Below, piece by piece: positions 55,454 through 63,745 of a stretch of 64,000 nt of DNA. Every line of letters starts with the position of its first letter. Position 1 is the first letter of the stretch. Source of the stretch: DAITQM01 sp039794245 (GTDB lineage Bacteria; Pseudomonadota; Gammaproteobacteria; Xanthomonadales; Wenzhouxiangellaceae); NCBI GenBank assembly GCA_039794245.1, contig JBDIVS010000011.1, positions 33,378 to 97,377 on the forward strand, written 5' to 3'. Under the pieces are notes generated by a model that did not search any database, was not told the origin of the DNA, and saw nothing but the letters and a program-made list of their open reading frames with translations. The translations under genes were made by a program, and so were the position numbers.

Positions 55454-56617
55454 TCAGGCTAAATCATAAGCCTGGCGCAGCCAGGCGAGGTAGGTTTCAT
55501 CGTCGCACATCGTCTTGCCGGGTGAATCCGAGAGCTTGGCCACCGGCTGGCCGTTGCACGCCGTCATTTTGATCACGATGTTGATCGGTTTGACGCCGGC
55601 GTCGTTCGTCAGGTGTGTGCCGATGCCGAACGCCGTTTTTACTTCGCGGCCGAAACGCTCGTCGATCGCGATCGCCTTGTCGATGGTCAGGTTGTCCGAA
55701 AACACCAGCGTTTTACCGGCTGGATCGACCCGGTGATGCCGGTAGTGGGCGATCACCTGTTCCGCCCAATGGTGCGGATCGCCGGAATCCTGGCGCGCGC
55801 CGTCGAACAGTTTGCAGAAATAAAGATCGAAATCGCGCAGGAAGGGTTTTAGCCCGTAGGTATCGGAAAGTGCGATGCCAAGATCGCCGCGGTATTCCCG
55901 GGCCCAGCACTCGAAGGCAAAGCGCTGCGAATCGCGCAACCGCGGGCCGAGTGCCTGGCACGCCTGGATGAATTCATGGGCCATCGTGCCGATCGGCAGC
56001 AGGCCGTAGTGCCGCGCCAGGTGCACATTGCTGGTGCCGCGGAAGCGGCCGGGCAGCTCGCGGGCAAAGGTATAGACCACCTCCTCCTGCCAGGCGCGCG
56101 ACAAGCGGCGGCGCGTGCCGAAGTCGGCAAAACCGAAGCGGCTGTCTTCGGGCAGGGCGCGCACGCGGGCGATCTTGGCCGCCAGTTTTTCCCGGCCGGC
56201 CGCAAGATCGAGATCGCCATCGGTCATGCGATGCCAGGTTTCGCTGATGATGGCGAGCAGCGGCACCTCGAACAGGATCGTGTGCAGCCAGGGGCCGGTG
56301 ATCTTCAGCGTCAGCCTGCCATCTTGCTCCGCGATGTGGACGAAGCGCTCCTGAAACCGGAACAATCTCAGGAACTCGACGAAATCGCTTTTGATATAAC
56401 GCAAACCGCCAAGGTATTCCAGTTCCGCGGCGGTAAAGCGCAGCGTACAAAGCTGTTCGATTTCGGCTTCGATCGCCGCCCGGCACGGGCGCAGGTCGAT
56501 GCCCGGCGTGCGGCAGTGAAACGTGTATTCGACCTGTGCCGCCGGGAAACGATGCAGCACCGCCTGCATCATCGTGAACTTGTAAAGATCGGTGTCGAGC
56601 AGAGTCTGGATGATCAT
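55454..56617 (-). CDS. pncB: Nicotinate phosphoribosyltransferase
   Basis: The 387-residue enzyme starts LLDTDLYKFTMMQAVLHRFP, and contains RFGFADFGTRRRLSRAWQ, FRGTSNVHLARHYGLLPIGTMAHEFIQ and LVFSDNLTIDKA, the hallmarks of PncB. It makes nicotinate mononucleotide in NAD salvage. ATG 56617 overlaps the pncA stop (ATGA), an NAD-salvage operon in reaction order. Confidence 0.95.
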   Translation of the reverse strand: MIIQTLLDTDLYKFTMMQAVLHRFPAAQVEYTFHCRTPGIDLRPCRAAIEAEIEQLCTLRFTAAELEYLGGLRYIKSDFVEFLRLFRFQERFVHIAEQDGRLTLKITGPWLHTILFEVPLLAIISETWHRMTDGDLDLAAGREKLAAKIARVRALPEDSRFGFADFGTRRRLSRAWQEEVVYTFARELPGRFRGTSNVHLARHYGLLPIGTMAHEFIQACQALGPRLRDSQRFAFECWAREYRGDLGIALSDTYGLKPFLRDFDLYFCKLFDGARQDSGDPHHWAEQVIAHYRHHRVDPAGKTLVFSDNLTIDKAIAIDERFGREVKTAFGIGTHLTNDAGVKPINIVIKMTACNGQPVAKLSDSPGKTMCDDETYLAWLRQAYDLA

Positions 56618-57261
56618 CCGGTTGCATCCAGGTCATCGAGGTTCGGGACGATCATGATGCCGGCCGAGCGCATCGCGGCGAGCGCCGCGGCCGTCGTTTG
56701 TGCGGCAAGGCCGCGGCTCGCCGCGCGGTTGACGATGACCTTGAAGCCGGCGGCGGCGAGTTGCAAGGCGGTGGTCTTGACGCAGTAATCGAGGGCCAGC
56801 CCGCCGGCCAGCACGGTGCCGATGCCGCGGGCCCGCAGAAACTCGATGACGCCGGTGCTGAGCCGCTCATCGAGGTCGTGGTAGCAGGCGCCGTAGGGGT
56901 GCATTTCGGGCTCGACGCCCTTCCAGACGAAATAGTCGTACTCCCACGGCCTGGGCAGGCCGGGCAACAGCTCGAAACCGCAGGTGCCGGGCACGGCGTG
57001 CACCGGCCAGTAGCGATCGGCCTGCGTGCCGCCCGCCCTGGCTTGGCCGACCAGAGCCGAATCGTCCGTCACCCAGACCGCATGCGGGCTGTGCGCATCC
57101 TTGGAGCCGAGCCGACAGCCGGCCAGCGCTGCCTGCGCATTCAGCGCTGTGGCGATCGTATCGCCACCGGGAATCGGCAGTTCATCCGGACACCGCGGCG
57201 TAAAAGTGCATTGCGCATCGACATCGAAGCTGGCGATCGCCGTTTTTGGGCCGAGGTTCAT
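56614..57261 (-). CDS. pncA: Nicotinamidase
   Basis: The 215-residue isochorismatase-fold amidase has catalytic Asp13 (SFDVDAQ), Lys in FVWKGVEPE, and Cys in GLALDYCVKTTALQL. Metal-binding positions appear in SKDAHSPHAVWV. It converts nicotinamide to nicotinate, the substrate of the overlapping pncB. It starts 21 bp after the upstream FTR1 gene's stop. Confidence 0.93.
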   Translation of the reverse strand: MNLGPKTAIASFDVDAQCTFTPRCPDELPIPGGDTIATALNAQAALAGCRLGSKDAHSPHAVWVTDDSALVGQARAGGTQADRYWPVHAVPGTCGFELLPGLPRPWEYDYFVWKGVEPEMHPYGACYHDLDERLSTGVIEFLRARGIGTVLAGGLALDYCVKTTALQLAAAGFKVIVNRAASRGLAAQTTAAALAAMRSAGIMIVPNLDDLDATG

Positions 57262-57282
57262 GCCCGGCCGGTTTGCAACATC

Positions 57283-59220
57283 TCATCCATCGACCTTGAT
57301 TTTACCCGCTGCGAAGCGCGGCCGAATCCACAGCACATAAACCAGCAGCAGCAACATGACCAATTGCAGCGCCAGCGATTGCCGCGAGGGGTAAATACCG
57401 AGCCAGTCGATGCGCGGAAAGGCGATTTCGCTGAGCGGCAGGATGCCGACTTCCTGCAGCGCCATCACCCCCTTGCCGGCGAAAACCACCGCGAGCAGAT
57501 ACATCAACGCCGCGCTCCAGGCAAAAAACGGGCCGAGCGGTAAGCGGGCGCTGAGTCTGAGGATCAGCCAGGCGAGAACGCCGAGGATCGCCGCCGCCAC
57601 GATGCCGCCCGCCACCAGGCCGAGCCGCCCGTCGGCGGCGGCCGACAACCACAGGGCCTGCATGAACAGAATCGTTTCGAACACCTCGCGGTAGACCGCG
57701 ATAAAGGCCAGCGCCCCGAGCCCGAAGCGGCTGCCACGCTTGAGCGCGCCTTCCATCCGGCGGTTCAGATAATCGTGCCAGCGCACGGCGTGGCTTTTGT
57801 CGTGCATCCAAAAGCCCATGTAGAACAACACGCCCGAAGCGAGCAGCGCGGCGGCGCCCTCGCTCAGCTCGCGCGTTGCGCCGCTGATCGTGATGAAGAA
57901 CGCGGCGAGCACCCAGGTGATGAACCCGGCGCCCAGTGCCGTCGTCCAGCCGTAGTGGATCGGCCCGCGGCCGGCGCCGAAGCGGCGGGCGAAGGCGAGC
58001 AGCGCGGCGACGACCAGCAGCGCCTCCAACCCTTCGCGGACGATCACCAGCAGGGCGCCTGACAAGCCGATCCAGAAGGTGTCGCCGCCGCCCGTGCCGA
58101 GCAAACGGCCGGCGCGGACCAGCCCGGCATCGAGTTCGGCGCGCGCCCTGGCGATCTCGTCCTGCGTTGCCGTGCCGCGCAACAGCTCGCGAAAACGCAT
58201 CATGCCGCCTTCGAGTTCGAGCTTCATCTTCCGATCGCGCGCCGCGAGGCGCGATTCGGCCAGTTCGAAACCATCCAGATAGGCGGCAATCGCCAGCCGT
58301 TGCGCCTCGTCCAGCCGGCCGGCGGCGGCCGCCGCCGCACTTTGCGTCAAAAGTTCGCGGGCCGTGGCGAGCGCCGTGTTGGCCGCCGGCGCCAGGGCCT
58401 CAGGATGGGCCCAAAGATAGGCCAAAAGCGCCTGCTCTACGGCATTGCCGAGATCGGCCGGCCGGGCCGTGACCACCTGGGCAAGCGAGGTCAGAGGCAA
58501 AGTGCCACCCGTCTCCCAGATCCGTTGGCCGGCCTCGATCTGACCCGGCTCGGCCGCCAGCGTCGCGAGATAGAACGCCAGAGCCCAGCGGTCCTGGTCC
58601 GGCAGAGCCTCGTAAGCGGCCATCCCGGTGCCGGCGACACCGTAACTGATCGTGTTGAAGTAGGTCAGCACATTCAATAGCGCTTGCCGGCTGCGGTCGG
58701 TGAACGCACTCGGCGGCGGCTCGAGCCCGGCGCCGGCCGGGCCGTCGCCGTGACCTCCGGCGCCGTGACATCCGGCGCAGTGCGTGGCGTATAACCCGGC
58801 GCCGCGCGCGATATCGGGCGTGGCGGCCGGCACAGGCAGAACGTCGTAAGCCTGTAAAATCGCCGCGGCCAGCGCCGAGGCCCGTTCTGCTACCGCGGCG
58901 GGCGCCGCGCGCTGGCCGATGATTTGGGCAAGGTCGGCCGCCGCGGCGAGCAAAACCGGCGTTTCCGCCACCGGCGGCAAGCCCTCGAGGTCGTCCCGCG
59001 TCGTCGCGGCAAACTCGACCATCTCGTCGTACTCAACCTCGTTGATCACCCGGCCTTCGGCCACCGCCCCGGCGTAATCCACCGCGATGTATTGCAAAAG
59101 ATGCACGATGCGCGCCGGATCGGATGCCGCCTGGGCGCCGGCGCCGAGAAGCCCGAACAACAGGAAGGCGAAGGCGCGTTGAAAACAGGCTCGCTGTGGC
59201 ATATTGGGGTACCGGGTCAT
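57283..59220 (-). CDS. FTR1-family iron permease fused to an N-terminal cytochrome c domain
   Basis: The 645-residue protein has a signal (RAFAFLLFGLLGAGAQA) and a class-I cytochrome c domain with CAGCHGAGGHGDGP at ~120–135. A periplasmic helical region follows, then a C-terminal seven-helix FTR1 permease with both REGLE-type motifs, IVREGLEALLVV and AVYREVFETILFM. The fusion suggests that iron oxidation or reduction is coupled to uptake. ATG 59220 is chosen because a Fur-like box covers the region just upstream; an ATG at 59238 would lie inside that box. Regulation is probably by iron. Confidence 0.92.
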   Translation of the reverse strand: MTRYPNMPQRACFQRAFAFLLFGLLGAGAQAASDPARIVHLLQYIAVDYAGAVAEGRVINEVEYDEMVEFAATTRDDLEGLPPVAETPVLLAAAADLAQIIGQRAAPAAVAERASALAAAILQAYDVLPVPAATPDIARGAGLYATHCAGCHGAGGHGDGPAGAGLEPPPSAFTDRSRQALLNVLTYFNTISYGVAGTGMAAYEALPDQDRWALAFYLATLAAEPGQIEAGQRIWETGGTLPLTSLAQVVTARPADLGNAVEQALLAYLWAHPEALAPAANTALATARELLTQSAAAAAAGRLDEAQRLAIAAYLDGFELAESRLAARDRKMKLELEGGMMRFRELLRGTATQDEIARARAELDAGLVRAGRLLGTGGGDTFWIGLSGALLVIVREGLEALLVVAALLAFARRFGAGRGPIHYGWTTALGAGFITWVLAAFFITISGATRELSEGAAALLASGVLFYMGFWMHDKSHAVRWHDYLNRRMEGALKRGSRFGLGALAFIAVYREVFETILFMQALWLSAAADGRLGLVAGGIVAAAILGVLAWLILRLSARLPLGPFFAWSAALMYLLAVVFAGKGVMALQEVGILPLSEIAFPRIDWLGIYPSRQSLALQLVMLLLLVYVLWIRPRFAAGKIKVDG

Positions 59221-59224
59221 TTTG

Positions 59225-59247
59225 GATATGAGAATCATTCTCGATTA
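59225..59247 (-). promoter_or_regulatory. Fur-box-like operator of the cytochrome c–FTR1 gene
   Basis: GAGAATCATTCTC (59230–59242) is a 13-bp palindrome within a longer A+T-rich match to the Fur consensus (GATAATGATAATCATTATC). It lies 10–27 bp upstream of ATG 59220, where a bound repressor would block transcription or translation start. Confidence 0.7.
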
Positions 59248-59327
59248 TAGCCAGAAACGGATCGGGCCGCAAGCCGGTTATTGTGCCTTTATGATGAACG
59301 CCGGATGGACCGGCGCGGCGCAAGGCG

Positions 59328-59953
59328 ATGACTGAAAAAGACGACCTCAAGCAACTGTTTGCCAACAACCGGGCCTGGGCGGCGCAGATCACGGCGCGGC
59401 AGCCGGATTTTTTCGCCCGGCTCGCCGCTGTGCAGCGGCCGCGCTACCTGTGGATCGGGTGCGCCGATAGCCGCGTGCCGGCCAACGAAGTCGCCGGCAT
59501 ACTGCCGGGCGAGATCTTCGTCCACCGCAATGTCGCCAACCTGGTGGTGCACAGCGACCTCAATTGCCTGGCCGTCGTCCAGTTCGCCGTCGATGTGCTC
59601 AAAGTCCGGCATATTATCGTCTGCGGCCACTATGGCTGCGGCGGCGTGCAGGCGGCACTCGACGGCGCGCGCCTCGGGTTGGTTGACAAAACTGGCTGCG
59701 CCATGTACAGGACATCCGCAACCGCCACGCCGCGGCACTGGCGGCGCTGCCGGATGTGACGGCACGCTGGCGTCGGCCGTGCGAGCTCAACGTCCGCGAG
59801 CAGGTGGCCAACGTCTGCCGCACGACGATCGTCGCCGACGCCTGGACCCGCGGCCAGGCGCTGACCGTGCACGGCCTGATCTACGGACTCGAAGATGGAT
59901 TGCTGCGTGAACTCGGGCTCGCCGTCAGCCGCCCCGAAGCACCCGTTGCCTGA
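59328..59953 (+). pseudogene. can: Beta-class carbonic anhydrase with one frameshift
   Basis: From ATG 59328 the frame encodes a normal beta-carbonic anhydrase: IGCADSRVPANEVAG (Zn Cys, Asp/Arg dyad) and VCGHYGCGGVQAAL (Zn His and Cys). At about 59686–59692 the frame shifts, within GACAAAACTGG where GACAACTGG (DNW) is expected. The downstream frame continues NWLRHVQDIRNRHAAALAALPDVTARW, ending at TGA 59953. All expected sequence is present, so a 2-base insertion is the only lesion. It could be a recent inactivation, programmed frameshifting or a sequence error. Confidence 0.85.
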
Positions 59954-61118
59954 GGGCGGCGCGCCGCCGCTCGGCGTGTACATCCACCTGCCGTGGTGCA
60001 TCCGCAAATGCCCATACTGCGATTTCAATTCGCACCCGGCACCGGAACAACTCCCCGAAGGCGAATATGTCAACGCGCTGATCGCCGATCTTGCGGCGCA
60101 AGCAACCGTGGCCCAGGGCCGGCGTGCGGACAGTGTCTTTTTCGGTGGTGGCACGCCGAGCCTTTTCGGCGGCGCGGCGATCGCCGATGTGCTGGCGGCG
60201 ATCGACCGCCGCCTCGGACTGACCGGCGATTGCGAAATCACACTCGAAGCCAATCCCGGGGCGAGCGACGCGCGGCGCTTCGCTGCCTACCGCCAAGCCG
60301 GCGTCAATCGCCTGAGCCTTGGGGTGCAAAGCTTCGACGACCGCGCCTTGCGCGCCCTCGGTCGCATTCACGACAGCCGCGCGGCGCACGAGGCGATCGG
60401 TGCCGTGCGCGATGCCGGATTTACGAATTTCAATCTCGATCTGATGCACGGCCTGCCCGGTCAGACACCGGCCGCGGCGCTCGCCGACATCGAAACCGCG
60501 CTCGCCTGGCAGCCGCCGCACCTGTCGCATTATCAATTGACGATCGAGCCGCACACCGCCTTCGCCGCCACCCCGCCGCGCCTGCCGGCGGAGCGGCAGC
60601 TCGCCGCGATCGGCCGCCTGACCCGGCGCCGTCTGGCCGGCGCCGGATACCGCAACTATGAAATCTCGGCCTGGAGTCTGGCCGGCAAAGAGGCCCGGCA
60701 CAATCTCAATTACTGGCGCTTCGGCGATTACCTCGGCCTCGGCGCCGGCGCCCACGGCAAACTGACCCTCGACGGCATTGTCTGGCGGTATGCGCGCCAG
60801 CCTCATCCAAAACGCTATCTCGAAGCGGCACGCACCGCCCGCTGGAATCTCGACCGCCGTGCCGTCCCTGCTGCCGACCTCGCCTTCGAATATTTCATGA
60901 ACACCCTGCGACTGGCCGAAGGCACCACCCTCGCCGACTTCACTGCCCGTACCGGCCAGGATATCGCCGCTATCGCCGCGCCGCTCGCCCGCGCCCGCGA
61001 ACTCGGCCTGCTCCGCCGCCACCCCCAACGCCTGATCCCCACCGCCCGCGGGTACCGCTACCTCAACGATCTGCTCGCCTTGTTCCTGCCGCCGAATCCC
61101 ATCGTGGCCGGACACTGA
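59895..61118 (+). CDS. hemW: Radical SAM heme chaperone HemW (HemN-like)
   Basis: The protein of up to 407 residues has the radical-SAM cluster motif C-IRK-C-PY-C in YIHLPWCIRKCPYCDFNSH. FFGGGTPSLF, LEANPGASD and RLSLGVQSFDD follow, then the HemN C-terminal domain (EYFMNTLRLAEGTTLADF). HemW lacks the fourth HemN cysteine feature and delivers heme to respiratory proteins, apt for this cytochrome-rich cell. ATG 59895 overlaps the carbonic anhydrase end by 59 bp; TTG 59946 would give a start closer to the family norm. Confidence 0.93.
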   Translation: MDCCVNSGSPSAAPKHPLPEGGAPPLGVYIHLPWCIRKCPYCDFNSHPAPEQLPEGEYVNALIADLAAQATVAQGRRADSVFFGGGTPSLFGGAAIADVLAAIDRRLGLTGDCEITLEANPGASDARRFAAYRQAGVNRLSLGVQSFDDRALRALGRIHDSRAAHEAIGAVRDAGFTNFNLDLMHGLPGQTPAAALADIETALAWQPPHLSHYQLTIEPHTAFAATPPRLPAERQLAAIGRLTRRRLAGAGYRNYEISAWSLAGKEARHNLNYWRFGDYLGLGAGAHGKLTLDGIVWRYARQPHPKRYLEAARTARWNLDRRAVPAADLAFEYFMNTLRLAEGTTLADFTARTGQDIAAIAAPLARARELGLLRRHPQRLIPTARGYRYLNDLLALFLPPNPIVAGH

Positions 61119-61202
61119 AAGTGAAACCGACCTCCACAAACAAACTGCGCCCTCGATGCACCTGAATAATCCGTGATAAGAATCCTCAGCCGCCACAACT
61201 GG

Positions 61203-61301
61203 CCTGCCTGCTGCAGGCAGGGCTTGTTCAACAACCCTGTCTGCGTGCACGCACAGGCAGGCGGTTAAGATCGCGGCTCGCTCCGCTCGCGCGATCTAAC
61301 C
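61203..61301. repeat. Cluster of three hairpin-forming palindromes
   Basis: In the 215-bp gap between convergent genes are three foldable units: CCTGCCTG-CTG-CAGGCAGG (61203–61221), the perfect palindrome TGCGTGCACGCA (61242–61253), and a long imperfect stem GGTTAAGATCGCG … CGCGATCTAACC (61263–61301, 14-nt loop). They may act as a bidirectional terminator or be an intergenic repeat of REP type. Confidence 0.6.
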
Positions 61302-61333
61302 ATATTCGTTACACATTGAGACTGGCTTTTGCA

Positions 61334-61618
61334 CTAGCTTCTCCTTGAGTTCCAGCTACGGTAATCAAAGTGTGCTATTTTTACTGTATTGGCTGCATCA
61401 CCCCGTATCTCACCGAGGTAAATGCCACAGTAGGGGCAATGAGAAATTTCAACCGCTGTACACCAGATATCTTCACCAACTTCCTCGAGATAATGATTTT
61501 CCACCAGATCGTCCTCAGTTGCTGATCTGACAATAACAAGAACCCAATTATCCTCCTTTCCAAAGTAGTTATCGTCGTAACTACTCATCCCCCCCCAATA
61601 GATAAGTTTCAGGCGCAT
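61334..61618 (-). CDS. Small protein with CPYC motif, probably acquired
   Basis: The 94-residue acidic product starts at ATG 61618, directly after an excellent ribosome-binding site (GGAAGGAGGCAAA). Residues run MRLKLIYWGGMSSYDDNYFG, then WVLVIVRSATEDDL, and ISHCPYCGIYLGEI near residue 70 suggests a metal- or redox-active Cys pair. I recognise no family. The gene is visibly richer in A+T than its neighbours and sits between a hairpin cluster and a mobile-element remnant, both suggesting transfer. Confidence 0.55.
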   Translation of the reverse strand: MRLKLIYWGGMSSYDDNYFGKEDNWVLVIVRSATEDDLVENHYLEEVGEDIWCTAVEISHCPYCGIYLGEIRGDAANTVKIAHFDYRSWNSRRS

Positions 61619-61734
61619 TTTGCCTCCTTCCAGTAGCCTGCAGCCCATACATTTCTCTTCCACATTCGCTTGACAACATAGGTTGCTGCGCCCAGGCGGC
61701 TAGCCCAAGACATCGTAACGGATCAGCGGCAGCT

Positions 61735-62136
61735 ATGGGCGCATACTTCGGATCCAAGGCGACCTCCGGCCTGTGTCAGGCCATTATCGCGATGATCCCG
61801 CCGCACGAGACCTACATCGAGACGCACCTTGGTGGTGGGGCGATCATGCAGCGCAAGCCACTGGCGCTGCGCAATATCGGCATCGATCTCAATGAGCGGG
61901 CACTGGCACGCTTTGCGTGCGACTATCCGGTGGAGCTGATTCACGGCTGCGCCCACACGTTTCTTGCCGCCTACCCGTGCCGCGGCCGCGAGCTCATCTA
62001 CTGCGATCCGCCCTATCTGCAAGTCCACCCGCAGCTCGACTCGCCGCTATCGCTTCGACTATTCGGAGCAGGACCACATTGTGCTGCTCGAATTGCTCAA
62101 GGGCCTGCCCTGCCAGGTGATGGTCTCGGGCTACCC
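61735..62136 (+). pseudogene. D12-class adenine-specific DNA methyltransferase, frameshifted and truncated
   Basis: ATG 61735 opens MGAYFGSKATSGLCQAIIAMIPPH, then the SAM-binding IETHLGGGAIM (FxGGG type) and the catalytic motif YCDPPYL (DPPY, ~62010). A 1-base deletion shortly after (62015–62025) moves the family sequence KSTRSSTRRYRFDYSEQDH and LLKGLPCQVMVSGYP into the next frame. At ~62137 this frame runs without a stop into IS66 transposase sequence. The methylase C-terminus is missing. The original enzyme methylated adenine, perhaps in a mobile element. Confidence 0.8.
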
Positions 62137-62782
62137 CAGGCGCGGCCGCGAGGCAATGGAAGCCTTCGGCGTGATCCCGCGCTACGGCGGCGGGCTGATC
62201 CATGACTGCTGGTCGTCCTATCTGGCCTATGAGCACTGCGACCGTGGCCTGTGCGGCTCGCACCTGCCGCGCGAGCTGACCTTCGTCGTCGACGCCAACG
62301 GCTATGCCTGGGCGGCGAACATGAAAACCCTGCTGCAGGAAACCTGCGCCCGGGTGTCCCGGCGCAAACGCAAGAGATTGACCCCGCGCGAATATCAGAA
62401 CCTGCAGAAACGCTATCGCAACATCCTGACCCGAGGCGAGAAGGAACTGCCGCCCATTCCGCCCAGGCAGAACGGCAAGCGCGGCCGCGTCGCCAAGTCC
62501 GATGTGCACAATCTCTGGGAGCGGCTCAAGAACCATGAGACCGCGGTGTTGCTCTTTGCCAGAAACCCCCACGTCTCGTTCACCAACAACCGGGCCGAGC
62601 GCGACCTGCGAATGAGCAAAGTCAAGCAAAAGGTCTCCGGCTGCTTTCGCAAACACCAGTACGCCGAAGCGTACTGCCGCATCTCCAGCTACTTGCAGAC
62701 CATGGCCAACAAGGGATACAATCCTTTGATCGCTATCCAAATGGCGCACTCTGGTCAACTCGATATCCAACCGGGTGAGTAG
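62137..62782 (+). mobile_element. IS66-family transposase C-terminal remnant, fused in frame to the methylase fragment
   Basis: From RRGREAMEAFGVIPRY onward the frame is a typical IS66 transposase C-terminal half: HDCWSSYLAYEHC, GSHLPRELTFV, ARNPHVSFTNNRAERDLRM (catalytic Glu region), KVSGCFRKHQYAEAYCRISSYLQTM, ending at TAG 62782. The N-terminal half, the accessory orfs and clear terminal inverted repeats were not seen. The element is dead. A deletion between methylase and transposase likely made the chimera. Confidence 0.88.
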
Positions 62783-62797
62783 TTACCCTATACGTAG

Positions 62798-62956
62798 GAA
62801 AACAAACTCATCGAACAACACGGCGAGGTTTACCGGCAATACCGCCGCAAGGTGCCGGGGCAGGTTCCCCTCCCGGGCCGCTGGTTGCGCAATGGCGAAG
62901 CCGAGGCCTTGCTGGCTTCATTGCCTCCTCCCGAAAAACCCCTAACCTCCCGCAGC
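62798..62956 (+). pseudogene. Possible C-terminal remnant of an isoprenylcysteine/phospholipid methyltransferase-like protein
   Basis: One frame here reads ENKLIEQHGEVYRQYRRKVPG, resembling the conserved tail of ICMT/PEMT-type membrane methyltransferases (E…L…G..Y..Y..RVP). Nothing upstream extends it, since the IS66 remnant ends 16 bp before. The frame runs on into the next gene without similarity. It is a short remnant at best. Confidence 0.35.
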
Positions 62957-62957
62957 C

Positions 62958-63314
62958 ATGAACCCGACGCTATCCACCATCGCGCTCCTGTTGTGCAGCA
63001 ATGTCTTCATGACATTCGCCTGGTATGCGCATTTGAAAGAGATGTCCAACAAACCCTGGATCATCGCGGCCCTGGTGAGCTGGGGCGTGGCGTTGATCGA
63101 ATATCTGTTTCAAGTTCCGGGCAACCGCATCGGCTACACGGTGATGAGCGTCGGCCAGCTCAAGATTCTGCAAGAAGTCATCACGCTATCGGTCTTCGTC
63201 CCTTTCTCGTTTCTCTATCTGAAAGAACCTCTGAAACTGGATTACCTGTGGGCGGGCCTGTGTCTGCTCGGCGCGGTGTATTTCATGTTCCGCAGCAAGC
63301 TGGCCGGCGCGTAG
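62958..63314 (+). CDS. DMT-superfamily DUF486 membrane protein
   Basis: The 118-residue protein has four membrane helices and the DUF486 pattern: LLCSNVFMTFAWYAHLK, SWGVALIEYLFQVPGNRIGY, QLKILQEVITLSVFVPFSFLYL and LWAGLCLLGAVYFMF. The function is unknown; such proteins resemble small drug/metabolite transporters and may dimerise. It looks complete and intact, in contrast to the debris around it. Confidence 0.9.
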   Translation: MNPTLSTIALLLCSNVFMTFAWYAHLKEMSNKPWIIAALVSWGVALIEYLFQVPGNRIGYTVMSVGQLKILQEVITLSVFVPFSFLYLKEPLKLDYLWAGLCLLGAVYFMFRSKLAGA

Positions 63315-63601
63315 CAGAGCACTTGGCCGCGTTGATCATCAGAGGATATCCGTGACTGCCGAGGGAATCCTCCGCCGCCTCTCACCCCAGGCGGGCGAAC
63401 GCCTCCCCACCGAACTGGCGGACGACCAACTCATCAAGGTGCGGGAGCAGGCCCCGCGTAAGCGGTCAAACTACACCGTTACCGCGTGCTGCGGTTGATA
63501 TCGGACAATAAGGGGTTGGCGGCGAATTTCTGTTTCCAGACTCTGGGGGTGAGTTCTTCGACTTTGCTGGCCGGGTGTTGGCTGATGCGCTGGAGCGTAT
63601 T
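63315..63601. other. Region without a recognisable gene
   Basis: Only a 48-codon GTG frame (63352–63498, …ILRRLSPQAGERLPTELADDQL…) is present, matching no family I know. It may be further debris from the neighbouring mobile-element activity. Confidence 0.4.
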
Positions 63602-63745
63602 TTCAGGACAGTCATGAGCATGTTTTCAGGACAGTCATGCGTGTTTTCAGGACAGTCATGGACAGCGTGTTCAGGACAGTCATGAAAAAGCGAGATCGAG
63701 GACAGACAGTCATCAAAGAGCGACAGCGTATTCAGGACAGTCATG
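63602..63745. repeat. Cluster of 15-bp direct repeats TTCAGGACAGTCATG
   Basis: Five perfect copies start at 63602, 63625, 63646, 63670 and 63731, with a degenerate copy near 63700. Spacing is 21–24 bp for the first four, then about 30 bp. Several carry TGTTTTCAGG upstream. Irregular spacing and absence of unique equal-length spacers exclude CRISPR. They resemble iterons or the multiple terminal repeats of IS21-type elements. Sequence after 63745 to the window end shows no clear gene. Confidence 0.8.

Noticed and set aside
61263..61301. GTTA…TAAC hairpin considered as an integron attC site
   Set aside because: The core-site order is reversed relative to attC (GTT first, AAC last), and no integrase or cassette array is seen.
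63602..63745. Repeat cluster considered as a CRISPR array
   Set aside because: The repeats are only 15 bp, gaps are 6–46 bp and irregular, and no cas genes are nearby.
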